64,000 nt of DNA from Ascoidea asiatica (lineage: Eukaryota > Ascomycota > Saccharomycetes > Ascoideales > Ascoideaceae): contig BCKQ01000007.1 in assembly GCA_001600695.1 (NCBI GenBank), positions 803,819 through 867,818 on the forward strand, given 5' to 3'. The position numbers and the translations under genes were made by a program. Positions 1 to 10,440 of this stretch are shown here, in pieces. The stretch's first letter is position 1; every line of letters starts with the position of its first letter. Under the pieces are notes generated by a model that was given only the letters and a program-made list of their open reading frames with translations, did not search any database and had not been told where the DNA came from.

Positions 1-1955
1 CTTTCCTTGAAAAACGATGGGTTATCAGCATTAGTAGGATATCAAACCATTACATTATAAATGAAAAGGGCCGATTAAATAATAGAACCTCTATGCTTTG
101 AAAAGTTGCACACTTTAATAAATATTTTTTAACTAACATAAGAACAACTGGAATGAATGATAGAATCCAAAATTATACAGGTTATCTAGCTCATTCCGTT
201 TCAATTTGGATATAAAGTTCCTTCAGGATTATTTGAAAACCATATTTCAACATGTAATTAATGATGAATAGAACCAATCAAATAATAATAATATTCCATC
301 AAACAATAAAAATATTTGATCAAATAATAATAATAATCAATTAATATTATTCGTTCAAAGGTAATGATGAACTCAAAACTAATAATAGTCAACAACTCAA
401 TAATAAGAATCACACAACTGAACCTTATAATGGAATAGGTGATGAAGAAGTTGTTCAAATTGAAGGAAACTCGTCACATATAACTTCTTTTGTTGTATAT
501 TATAAATCACTTACTTTCAAAGATTTTCATACCATCGAGCTACCACTTTGTGGGTGGAATGTCAATGTAAAGGGCAGAAGGAAAAAGTGAATCGCATATC
601 CAGTGTGGCCTTTCAATTCAGTTCCCAATAATATTTGAGGTCATTAAGGCACAAATAATCGAATGAAGACGGCAGGACTGAATTTCGTGAATTCCTGGGC
701 TAAACAATTTTAAGGCCCAAAATATGAACACGAGGATTAACAATCCACTGAGTGTACATAATGGGTGCTCGGTAGTGAAGGCATTAAAGGAAATAGTTAT
801 TACATTTTCGCAATTGATATACATTTAGCTCATCTTTTTGAAATAGCATTAGCTTTCAAAGGAAGCTTTCGGAAACTTAGTAATGCCATCAGTACAGATG
901 CATTGAAAATGTCTACTTTATATTTTATGAAGTTCCAGCACTTTATCTGCGATGACAACAGTCTGACATTATAAGGTCTGAATTCTTACAGTAGTGGGTA
1001 GCTGAGCGGGTGCATACTATAGAAGGTGCAATTATCAGTTGTTATTGTTGTTTTATTCTACAAAGCCAGCAGTATTTTGTATTCATATAATGAAATCCAT
1101 TCTCAAAGTGCGAAATATTTCAGTCCAGGGGACCAATTGGGACTTGCGGCCTTCAAAAGCTGCTTATATAGATATGCTCTGCTCTAAATATTAATATTTT
1201 GAAAGATGAAAAACTGCATCCCGGGACTTATTGCCAAAATAGATTTGTCGATATTGAGGCACTGGATTTTAATCAAGTATCAATTTTTCAAATTTTATAA
1301 TTAAAGAACCTTCACAGGTGGTCTACCAACTAAGGGAGCAAAAGGGCCCCAATCAAAGGCAATTCAATAATTATGCGCTAGTTTTACTTTACTTTTCATA
1401 TTTGTTTTCAAACTACTAAATAGTACAATTAATAAATTTTGCTTATCATTTACTGGAAATATTTTTTCTGATAGTTGGGCGTTTTTGTCAAACAGTTGAT
1501 TTTAACAAGAGTAATAAGTCCATAAATTAGCTATGTAAAATCAATGTATGTATTTTATTTCTACTTTTTTGGTTAGATTTAAGTTTCTTTTAAATTTAGT
1601 TTTCTAAACTGATTAGGTTGTTCTATTGGATCGCAGTCAAGCAATTGGAAAATCGATTGTTCAATTTAGAAAAAATGGCGTGAGTGAGGTTAGGGCAAAT
1701 ATTTCCTAGGCTCCAACGCGTTTAATGGCTATTATCAGGGATCTATTAAAACGCCGGTGCCCAAAAGTCTTTCAAACTGCTTGTTGGCAGGCCATTTCAA
1801 GAGTGCCGTTTTTAAAACTTTTTTTACCTCCGACCCCCATGGAAATGCCTTGCTTTATTGTCTTTATTTTTTTGATTCCGTTTTATACAAGCGACATTAA
1901 AGTCTGTATACTAATAGTGAGTTCCGTAACTATGAATATTTCATTCTAGAAAATC
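1..1955. other. AT-rich stretch without a recognisable gene
   Basis: No reading frame here shows a motif I recognise. The stretch at about 258-420 is rich in TAA/AAT triplets, so the open frame across it is low-complexity. At 1,640-1,790 a short plus-strand frame has a helix-turn-helix flavour like the start of a Tc1-type transposase, but it is too short and broken to call. Confidence 0.5.
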
Positions 1956-1959
1956 GCCC

Positions 1960-2240
1960 GCTCGTTGACTTTTACCATTTATAAAGCTGGTTGCACGTAG
2001 TTTTATTTTAATATTATTACGTTGGAACATGCAACTTTATTTTACTCTTCTTAAATAATACTCTTTTATATAGGTGTAATATTGAATATAAAATTATATA
2101 TTTATTTGGTGATTCAATGTTAATCGTATGCAACTAAATAAAATATATTTATATATTATATTTATATAAACCTGAAATTAATAATAATTTGTTGAAAATT
2201 TGGTAAAAGTCGATGATGGGATCTATAACAGATAATCTGC
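1960..2240 (+). repeat. 5' LTR of gypsy-1
   Basis: This aligns by eye with 8,090-8,365 in direct orientation. Shared blocks include a TTTATAAAGC TATA-box-like stretch near the start, a CTTTATTTTACT block, an AATAAAATATATTTATATATTA block and a closing GGATCTATAACA-ATAATCTG block. The copies diverge outside these limits. Confidence 0.7.
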
Positions 2241-2559
2241 CAAAGGCAATCAGTACAAACACTATATTTTTTAAAGAGAAGTATGTTCACGAATCTACAT
2301 TAAAAAAAAACATAAAAAATGCTGATAGATTATTGCAAAAATTGCTTATTGTCGTGGACCCATTAAAAGAAAAAAGGCATTCCCGGTAGACGTTTATCCA
2401 GATTGCATAATATTGATACCCAAACTGTTGAATTCACAAAAGATATTTTGTTGGTGATTCAGCGAGCCCAGAACATTTATTTGTTTTAATTTATTTAGTA
2501 ACTGCTCGTCAAGATTTCATGGATTGGAAAATGTCAGGATTTCTAGGTAATACCAAGTG
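2241..2559 (+). other. Spacer between gypsy-1 5' LTR and its leader
   Basis: AT-rich, with no recognisable frame. The primer-binding site should lie just after 2,240, but I cannot match it to a tRNA 3' end by eye. Confidence 0.4.
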
Positions 2560-3500
2560 AGGTGTGGTGCTATAGTCTAGCACAGGCGTGCAGCTATGAA
2601 TATGGGTGACAGCCTAGTAGTGCAAGCCCTGGTGATAAGCCCTTGTAGGTATCATGACTACAGGACAAGGGAATACCTCTTGGGATACTGTCTGGGCGAT
2701 CGTATTCTGTTAGGGCCAAACAAAGGGGCTGAGTAGTCCGGCTGTAGGGGTTTACACGTTCGTTTGTTGATCAAATATTCACAACAGAGGTGTGAGCCTT
2801 AACGTTGAATATGGGCTGCCTACATACATGTGACGAGATGTAACCTGGAGATACTTGAGGTATCATCCTGGTACAATGTGCCATGCCGTTGGTCAGATCC
2901 ACTTGCTGGTCCCGATCAGGTAAGTGATTAGGTAATCAGGAAGACCGGAACCTGATTGCGGTATACTCGAGTGATTCTGATATAGGGACAGCCGAGAGAG
3001 CTGGTTTCACGTTCCAATTAGTAATGGTACGAAGCAGTTATTAGTTCATATTTTTATGTGACGGGCTAATATGCCGTTGTAGAACACGTGATGTCTTGGA
3101 TTCCATAACTGTTCTTGGTGTTCATGCTGATGTCATGGGGCTTGATGAGGGGTAATGTATTACTGATTAGGTTTCCGACGTTGATTGGCTAGTCGGACAG
3201 CCGAATGTAGAAACTCATCGAAAAAGTCCTTGTAGGTACTGTCAGGCAGCAGTTCTACTTGTACTTTCTATCAAATTGTATGTGGACAATACTAACTTGG
3301 AGTTTGAGATTAGAAGACGTAATTTGAACCGAAAATATTACAGGTAGGAAGTGATATCTTCCTTGATTTCGGGCTCCCAATAGCAATCATTTTGCTATAC
3401 GTATACGAAATAGCTATCAAGATTTATAATATATATTTCCTGCAGATCAAGGTCCAAATTAATACAAGTAGACTTTGATTTCTCAATATTTTTATATACA
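2560..3500 (+). other. GC-richer non-coding leader of gypsy-1
   Basis: This roughly 0.9-kb block is visibly richer in G and C than its surroundings and has frequent stops in the frames I read. It recurs in diverged form at 58,170-59,170. Matching blocks include GGATACTGTCTGGGCG against GGATAGTGTCTGGGAG, GTACGAAGCAGTTATT against GTACGAAGTAACTGTT, and the closing CAGGTAGGAAG. In both copies an ATG followed by AAT-rich codons begins about 180 bases after that motif. I infer a 5' untranslated leader of the gypsy family, possibly structured RNA or carrying packaging or splicing signals. It could instead be an older insertion shared by both copies. Confidence 0.55.
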
Positions 3501-3526
3501 CTTTTATATAGAGATTGTAGAAATAA

Positions 3527-4102
3527 ATGAAAATCAATACTAATAATAAGAATAATATTCAACAGAAAATTGATCCTCTTCTCAATATATATGATAAATT
3601 AAATGTTGGAAATACGGCGGATGCACTGTGTTGCGAAACGTATAACTCAATAAGAGGTGCGAATACTGCTAAACTTCGTGGAGTTTTTTCAAATAAAAAA
3701 AAGGATGAAACACTAACCTGGCTTTAACACAAAATCATCAGAATTTGATCCCTTTGTGGGGATAAAAATACCTAGAACAATATGAGTACTACAACTTTGA
3801 AATGGAAACCTAATCTGTTAGCTTTCCCAGGTGAATCAATAACCAATTTGAAAGTTCAAGAGAAGTGGATTTTAAAGAGAGATGACAAAGAGGTTATTCA
3901 CAAACTTGTAAAAATCCAAAACCAATTTGGTTTACATCAATTTGCTTATTCAAATTGGGGAAATCTTATGAACTCATACTATCTTCACATTATTCTGAGC
4001 AATTATATTGCTAGAAACATGGCGGAAGCATATTGGCCCAATTTTATTCAGCACATATTAACATATGTTCATATGCTTAAACTAGTGGAAGACGAATGTT
4101 AA
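3527..4102 (+). pseudogene. Gag-like region of gypsy-1
   Basis: Two plus-strand open stretches (3,527-3,727 and 3,782-4,102) lie in the same frame and are separated by stop codons. The first begins with Asn/Lys-rich residues. The second, 106 codons, has WKPNLLAFPGES near its start and a Trp/Tyr-rich helical body, as in retrotransposon capsid proteins. No zinc knuckle is readable. The assignment rests on position between the leader and RT and on general character, not on a diagnostic motif. Confidence 0.45.
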
Positions 4103-4992
4103 ACTATCTATTAGTGTGCTACTCATGTGTCTCTGAAACTATTTTGTCTTAACTTAATTATGGGTATTCAAGGCATTGTCCATTTACAAGTGATACAACA
4201 TTTTAAATCGAAGTGGTACAAATGGCTAAGACTTTTCACCCAAAAATTTTAATTGTCAAAATTAACATGGCTTGGAATTATTATGCTATTATTAATTTAG
4301 TTTCAGATGTTCCATTTGAATTTGAATTTTGAAAAATTCAGCGGATCGATAAAGGAAAATCTAATTTAATTGTAGTTTAAAAGGTATCAGGTGGCCCTAA
4401 CAAATCAAATAAAAGTAGTCCTTATTTCGCTTGAACTTGACGCTGTGCTCTATGTAATATTAACAGAAACAAATGCACCTATAATAAGGAAAAGAGACCC
4501 AAATTAAAACTTTTCAAATGTCAAACAATATAAGAGGTTTTTTTGAATTGATCCCAGAACAAATTCTCATCCCAAGTGGCAGGGATTATTTCAGTCATCA
4601 ATGGGATGCATTTTTCGCAGAATATACAGTACTGCTGTTCGATAAAGGTCCTCGTCAAATGCCCATGTTTACTGCGAGGTGGTTTACTATATGAATAATA
4701 AGTGTGAAACTTTAGTTTTCTGAGACACCGGAGCTTCCGCCAATTTTTTTTTGTGAAAATGAGGACGTTATTCTCAATGAAAGCATCAAGCTTGCAGAAT
4801 GTGCTGCCATTATTATGACAAAATAGCGAGCTAGGAGTACTATTAACGTGAGGGGTGCTTATGTCAAAATAATTGCTGCGGGTATGGAAGTGGTACAATC
4901 AGTAATACTAGCTGTAAATAAATATAAGTGAAACGTATTCTAATTCCATATTGCGGAAAAAATTAAGGATTTGAAAACCGACTTTACTCGAA
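4103..4992 (+). other. Decayed gag/protease interval of gypsy-1
   Basis: No clear coding frame or aspartic-protease DSG/DTG motif is readable. A 125-codon frame exists on the opposite strand (4,521-4,898) but has no recognisable content and is probably chance. Confidence 0.4.
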
Positions 4993-5700
4993 ATGAACTA
5001 TACACTAAAAGACGATAAAGAAAACATTAAAATGAATCCCCAAGAACGCGAGGTCAAGCTTATTGAAGAGGCTAATGATGAGCAATCATTATTTTTCGAA
5101 TTCCACCCAAAATTTCAGCAATTTTTACTGGACTTTCAAAAGGTAGGAAAACTGATTATAAATATAATATTACCTTTGTTGTGTATGTTTATACCTATGT
5201 CAAACCCTTTCTAGCCAATGAAAGTCAAAGAGTTATAATTAAAAAATATTTATAAGATGCTGAGAAAAAGGGAATTATTGAAAGGGTTTGCTATATTAAT
5301 AATCAGGTGTCAGTGGCTCCAAGTTACCAATATTGTCCGGGTCTAAACCCACCAGAGGGCTAGTAGATGTCAGGCAAATCAGTGAAAACCTAAAATAGAT
5401 GAACGTACCAATTCAACTAATTAATTTGATGTTACAAAATTTTGCTGATTATAAAGTCTATTACTTAAGTGATTTAGAATCAGCATTCAATCTAATTGAC
5501 TTAGGTCACAATGCTGATGGTATTGGTCTTACGACTCTTTCCAATTATTTCAATTTCTGAAGATTATCTTTTAAAAATCAGGCTTAACCATCAGGGTGTT
5601 GTGATTTCATAGAAAAGAAAATAAAAGCCAAATTTAAAGCAAGAACTGCTATATCGAGAATTAAATTCATGATATGGTTTCAGCTGTTCATAATGAATCT
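4993..5700 (+). pseudogene. Reverse transcriptase N-terminal half of gypsy-1 (broken)
   Basis: The stretch from 4,993 opens with a charged segment (MNPQEREVKLIEEAND) and leads through frame changes into a segment at about 5,455-5,505 reading YYLSDLESAFNLIDL. That corresponds to the conserved LDL-x-x-A/G-Y block holding the first catalytic aspartate of Ty3/gypsy reverse transcriptases. Several stops interrupt it. The palm segment with YxDD, expected around 5.6-5.7 kb, is not readable, so the enzyme cannot be functional. Confidence 0.6.
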
Positions 5701-5711
5701 TAAATGATGAG

Positions 5712-6056
5712 ATGAGTTTTGAACTATTAACTCAATTAGATACAATTGGAGTTTCAGTTTTTCTCAAAAAGCTAAAGATCATGAAGTCTACTATTAATAA
5801 TTTAGGATATGAAGTTTCAAATGTGAAATTGTTTCTCCCCAGGCTTCACGAACCTGAAATTGAGAAATCCAGATTACCTCCAAATTCAAACCAAACTAAA
5901 AATGTTTTAGGTTTTTGCAATTTTCTTTCGAAATTTGTTCCGCATTATTACGCTTTAATGGGGCTAATGAATCACCATGCTATAATGTTAGGAAGGGAGA
6001 AAGGCAATAGGCTCTTCAAACCTGTGGCAGACTATAATAAAAATTACGAGGAATAA
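5712..6056 (+). pseudogene. RT thumb/connection segment of gypsy-1
   Basis: This 114-codon frame contains LGYEVSNVKLFLPR followed by NVLGFCNFLSKFVPHYYALM. It matches the connection between RT and RNase H in Ty3/gypsy polymerases (usually LGx-x-S ... R-x-FLG-x-x-N/Y-Y-R-x-F-I). It lies between the RT finger/palm remnant and the RNase H remnant. It ends in TAA, with RNase H continuing just downstream. Confidence 0.7.
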
Positions 6057-6059
6057 AAT

Positions 6060-6480
6060 ATGTCCATTACAAACACTGGGGGTCTATATTTGTTTGATCC
6101 TTTACATCCTACTGTACTTATCCTGAATGCTTTGTAATTAGGTGTTGGTGGCATTATTGTACAGAAAAAATCAGAGGGGTTGGTTCCGATTAATTTCTAC
6201 AGTAAAAGTTTTAGAAAATGACAACAGCGGTACTCCAGACTAGAGTGTGAGCATTTGGAAATTTTAATGCGTAAGAAGGAACTCTATATAACAGTTAGTG
6301 ATGCTTTGATAGTATATACTGATAATCAAGATTTTCTTTCTACTATGAATAACTTAAATTTTTTGAATACAAAGATTTTTAAGTATTTTGAAATAGTTTC
6401 AACCGTTACATTCAAACTCATGCATATGGAAGGAGTGAATACCCATGATGCTTTAATTAGCAGTGGAGGTATTAGTTATC
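6060..6480 (+). pseudogene. RNase H domain of gypsy-1 (stops in frame)
   Basis: The frame starting just after the connection segment reads LYLFDPLHPTVLILNA, then a stop, then GVGGIIVQKK, PINFYSKSFRK, a stop, and QQRYSRLECEHLEIL, followed by YTDNQDFLSTMNN. These are the blocks of the RNase H module that follows RT in Ty3/gypsy elements, including the TD pair. The order and spacing are right. The two in-frame stops and the lost Asp in the first block mark it as inactive. Confidence 0.75.
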
Positions 6481-6489
6481 AAATGTTGA

Positions 6490-7900
6490 TGGAAATTGGT
6501 AACCAGGAACTTATTGCTGGCACGGAAAATGAGTCTCGAATTTTTGAAATAACGCTTCCTGACGGTTCAACTGAAAGTCAATCAGTTGAAACGAAGAGCT
6601 ACTTAAGACAAAATGAAACACTGAATTGTAGTTTTTCTTTAAAAATTAAACATTTTGTATACTTTAAGGATACGAGTGAACTACGTTTTATACTTCCAAA
6701 ATCACATTTGGCGGGGATAGTGTGAACTGAAGACGAAATTAAAAAAGAGATTGCTAAAGCGTACCACGTTAAACAACATTATGGCTCTCCTAGCACTCTC
6801 ATTAAACTAATTAAAAAAGCACGGTAACTTTAATCCCCAGATACAAAGGTGATTTGTAAAAATGTGGTTCCTACATGTTTGCTTTGTGATATTCATCGGC
6901 GGTGGTTAGTTTTGGTTGTTCCTGTTCGAAAAGTGAAAATCGTGAAACCATTTGGTACTTGGCAGCCGGATCATATTCGACCACGACCAGAACCAGATGA
7001 CAAATTAATTCAAAAGAATCAAGATTCTCGTTACCTTGCACACTGTGTGAAAAATTCAAGGGGATTTTTTAGGAGCATCGCTTACACGTCGTAGAAGTAT
7101 CTTATCAGTAGTTCAAGTATTTTGGTTATTGAAAATGATGTCTCCCCTCGTTCTAATAATTAGTTCAGTTACTGGATCATTATTATTATTATATCGTATC
7201 AACACGGGTGCTCAACATTTTGGGTATCAGAAGAATTATAGCTCAAATTAATATGCAAAATCAAACTCCAGATCGAAAAAACTAAATTATTATATCCAGG
7301 ATAATTTGAAAAAACTACCTAACGGAGGCATAAAATTTTGGCTAGATCATATATGTCAAGTATTTGCAATTTTCAATAATCGAACAGCTCTATCAGGGTT
7401 TAGGCAATATGAACTTGCTTATGGTGTCAAAAATGGTTCATATGTTGGTTGAGATACTTCAAAGCCCATTCACAATACTTTGACCCATTTTAGTCGAGGT
7501 GCTTCGTTATTAAAACAAGCATCTACTGGATGCAAGATACAAATAAATCACAGTTCACGCAAAAATAGATCGGATAATAAGGACGTATAACAGGAATTAG
7601 AAACATGGACAAGTTATTAAATGATACAAAGCTGAGGAACAATGGCTTTCAAGTGGGTGAATTGGTTTTGTTAACAAAAAGGATAAATAAGCATCGGACA
7701 GCTCCTTCACTGGAAGGTCCTTTTTCTTATAACTCAAACGTTCAGTAATATTGGCTATAAATTAACAAATATCAATGCCATTAAATTGGAAGGAAAGTTT
7801 TATTAAATATTTCAGACGATGCTATCAATACTACGGGTATCCTGTTCGATGAATTCCAGATCACTGTGCCGTTCAACGACATAAGGAAACAAATGTTTAT
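6490..7900 (+). pseudogene. Integrase region of gypsy-1 (broken)
   Basis: After RNase H the plus strand reads YHVKQHYGSPSTLIKLIKK and then PTCLLC, a decayed His-His-Cys-Cys zinc-binding module. It is followed by an FGTWQPDHIRP segment corresponding to the first catalytic Asp region. Near 7,340-7,450 a piece reads WLDHICQVFAIFNNRTALSG and then a QYELAYG block, the end of the integrase core. Near 7,655-7,730 FQVGELVLLTKR and LEGPFSYN match the GPF/Y C-terminal domain. At least four frame changes and many stops separate the pieces. Confidence 0.7.
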
Positions 7901-8089
7901 CACAAATTTTGGTCTAACCAATCAAAGTACCAGTGTAAATCAGTACGAAAGGCGGAAGTATTAGTGGTGTTTCATTGAACCACACCGATGAAACTGATAA
8001 CTGTAGTTCAGGTTGAAACAATCTAAGACTTTCAGCTACATTCAACTAAAATATTTTCTGCTTCCTAGTATGTTTTGTGTCTTTGTGTT

Positions 8090-8365
8090 TTAATTTTTAC
8101 GATTTATAAAGCCCCCTATTTGTAATTTTATATTAATTGTATTAGGTTAGAAAAGACAGCTTTATTTTACTTTGATTACTTATTATTATTATTTGGAAAT
8201 TTAATTTTGATTATAAAACTATAAATCTAATTATAAATTCAATATGAGTCGTATATAAATGAATAAAATATATTTATATATTAGATTCAGATAAAACTCA
8301 AAATGATAATAATTATTTGACAATATAGTAAGATTAGCTACTTGGATCTATAACATATAATCTGA
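8090..8365 (+). repeat. 3' LTR of gypsy-1
   Basis: Direct-repeat partner of 1,960-2,240, with the same TATAAAG, CTTTATTTTACTT, AATAAAATATATTTATATATTA and GGATCTATAACATATAATCTG blocks in order. Homology stops abruptly after the last block. Confidence 0.7.
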
Positions 8366-9915
8366 GAAGACCTACCCCTACATAGAATGGTCTCGTGCAA
8401 GAAAATAAAACAACTGAGAAATGCAGTATTGTAACAAACTAGGAAATATCAGACACTCTGACATGAACCTGACTATAAATAACTGTCTCAACAGTTAATA
8501 ATAGTGAATAGTCGTAAAAATGATTGTGGGTAAATATACTTGTTTATATATGTCAGATCGTAACATCTGAATAATCTTACTATATATATAATCATACTAT
8601 ATGTATAATACTAATAATTAATTTGTAAAAAGTAAGATATATATATATATTTAAGAAACTGAGAGTACAACTGTTAAGCGCTACACAGATTTATCAAAAT
8701 ATACCATGACTGCACAATATTAAACATTAATATACTGCTGTGCTACCTAAGTATTGTTGTAAATAAGCAAAAACCATTTATTGAAAAAGAAAAGCAAAAT
8801 AAAAGATAGCCAAAACTGGGCCGTAAACATTATTAGGACAAAGGTGGAAAGGAAATAAACAGACAAATAAACAGTATTAAAAAAGATTATTCGTGATGAA
8901 AGAAATAATTTTTTGTGAACACAATTAGTGAGCAGTATTGTTTGTTTTAAATGGGGTTTATAGTAACATTAACAAATTAGCCTGCATCAGAATTAGGTTT
9001 AACCGGGTTACAAGAACACATAAGTCCATGAAAGATTGAACACTGTTACCGGAATTCACAAACGTTTTTTCCGTTCCACCTGGGTCTGATAACACTGGAG
9101 TCTTCTCACTTTACCTAACGATGGAGAAGTCATAATCAGTGAACGACCATCTGCAATTAGATGTTGGTTTGCATTTCATTTGGCAACATAATGTGGTTCC
9201 CTTAACTGGTATGTCCATTATTCAGAACTATTCAGCTAACCACTTAATATTTTATATGCTTACCAGATAACGGCATTTACTACGGAGGTTTGGATCTAGT
9301 TTATAGTGGAGCCTGCTATAAATGAGACATTTCGATATCACGCAACTAAATGCTTACTGTAGATTAATGGGCCAAAATCAGATTTTTGTATAATCTCTGT
9401 TGAAACAAGATGAATAAGGAATTGAGTGACTCCGTTGAGATTATCGGAAGCTAATCGAATTAAACCTGTTGCTCGCATATGCAATGATGATCATTGTTAT
9501 AGCAATGTAAACCATATCGGACATTGAAAAGCAGCAATTGACAAAGAAACAAGAAGCGGATCTGTTTCACTGTAGTTTAAGTTCACTATTTGGCACTTAA
9601 AATAACTGAAACGTCGTTTTGAGGCAGCGGAGGCGTAAATAACATTTGTGTAACATCCAGTATCCATGACATGCTTAATATATGCACCAAATGTATCCGT
9701 GCAAATAGTAGAGTGGCTGATACTAATAAGGATTTACCTTGTAAGGAGGTAGACTCCTGTCAGAAGAAACCAGGATATTTGCGCATCGTAATTGATTACC
9801 ATCATCCAGGTTTTGTTTTCAGCCCCACATATTTTGGTTAACGCTTATTTTCATGCTTACAATTATCCTATTTAAGCTCTTATTTACACTTTTCATTTAT
9901 CCGTCCTCGCACCGC
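8366..9915. other. Unassigned AT-rich interval
   Basis: No gene is recognised with confidence. At 9,640-9,825 the plus strand has an open stretch with a CTKC pair followed about 40 codons later by an IVIDYHHPG segment. This faintly resembles the zinc-finger-to-core transition of a retroelement integrase. It is too short to assign. Confidence 0.4.
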
Positions 9916-9954
9916 GGCTCATTCCCTGTGTTAGGTCACCACATCCTCTATGAA

Positions 9955-10037
9955 GGCCCCATATCGTCAAGAGAGGCCATACTATGTTACTATTAGGACC
10001 CATTATGGTTAAGAGAGGACATACTAATTTACTATGA
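9955..10037 (+). repeat. Tandem duplication, about 42 bp x 2
   Basis: 9,955-9,995 and 9,996-10,037 align, sharing AAGAGAGG-CATACTA and TTACTAT blocks, with roughly eight differences by eye. Confidence 0.75.
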
Positions 10038-10067
10038 CAGTGCATTGTGGTGCAGGCAGGTGTGGCC

Positions 10068-10207
10068 TTATCATTATCGATTTCAAATATTTCTACATTA
10101 GTTCGTCAATATCAACTTTTAATCTTTCAATATGAATTTATCATTATCAATTCCAATTATTTCTACATTGCGTCGTCATTATCAACTTATAATCTTTTGG
10201 TATTTCC
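10068..10207 (+). repeat. Tandem duplication, 70 bp x 2
   Basis: Units start at TTATCATTATC (10,068 and 10,138) and share ATTTCTACATT, CGTC and ATATCAACTT-TAATCTTT blocks in the same order and spacing. Confidence 0.75.
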
Positions 10208-10440
10208 TTATTCATATAAGTCATTATTATATGTTCATTTGTGTTGGTTGTCCTTTTGTTCTATGTTTGGGTATTGTACCCGACTAACTATGTTCACTTT
10301 ACAGTTCTGAAATACTATAAATACTATTCAGTACCACTCTTTTTTATATATATATTTTTGTGTGTTTCTATTTTAAACAACCCAATTTTGACGCGAGAAC
10401 CAGAAACATCTTGGTTTAAATAAGTCGCTCATACTATACA

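Larger units (their letters stand above)
1960..8365 (+). mobile_element. Degenerate Ty3/gypsy LTR retrotransposon (gypsy-1)
   Basis: Two related direct repeats of about 280 bp (1,960-2,240 and 8,090-8,365) flank an internal region that reads, in order on the plus strand, a long non-coding leader, gag-like frames, reverse transcriptase, RNase H and an integrase with HHCC-like and C-terminal pieces. That order is the Ty3/gypsy order. The element is dead: RT and integrase are split by many stops and frame changes, no YxDD box is readable, and the two LTRs look only about 70-75% alike by eye. Element limits are accurate to a few tens of bases. A second copy of its leader lies at 58.17-59.9 kb. 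Confidence 0.8.
9916..10440 (+). other. LTR-like or promoter-like block with two tandem duplications
   Basis: This 0.5-kb block contains a roughly 42-bp and a 70-bp tandem duplication (annotated separately), then a TATAAATAC stretch near 10,315. Short upstream tandem repeats ahead of a TATA box are typical of LTR U3 regions. I found no partner copy in the window, so a solo LTR or a truncated element end is inferred only. Confidence 0.35.

Noticed and set aside
2560-3500. GC-richer block considered as rRNA or a SINE
   Set aside because: I could not match it to conserved rRNA segments, and it has no internal A/B box pair that I can recognise. Its position in two gypsy copies favours a leader.
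4521-4898. 125-codon minus-strand frame inside gypsy-1
   Set aside because: Antisense to a plus-strand element, with no motif; treated as chance.
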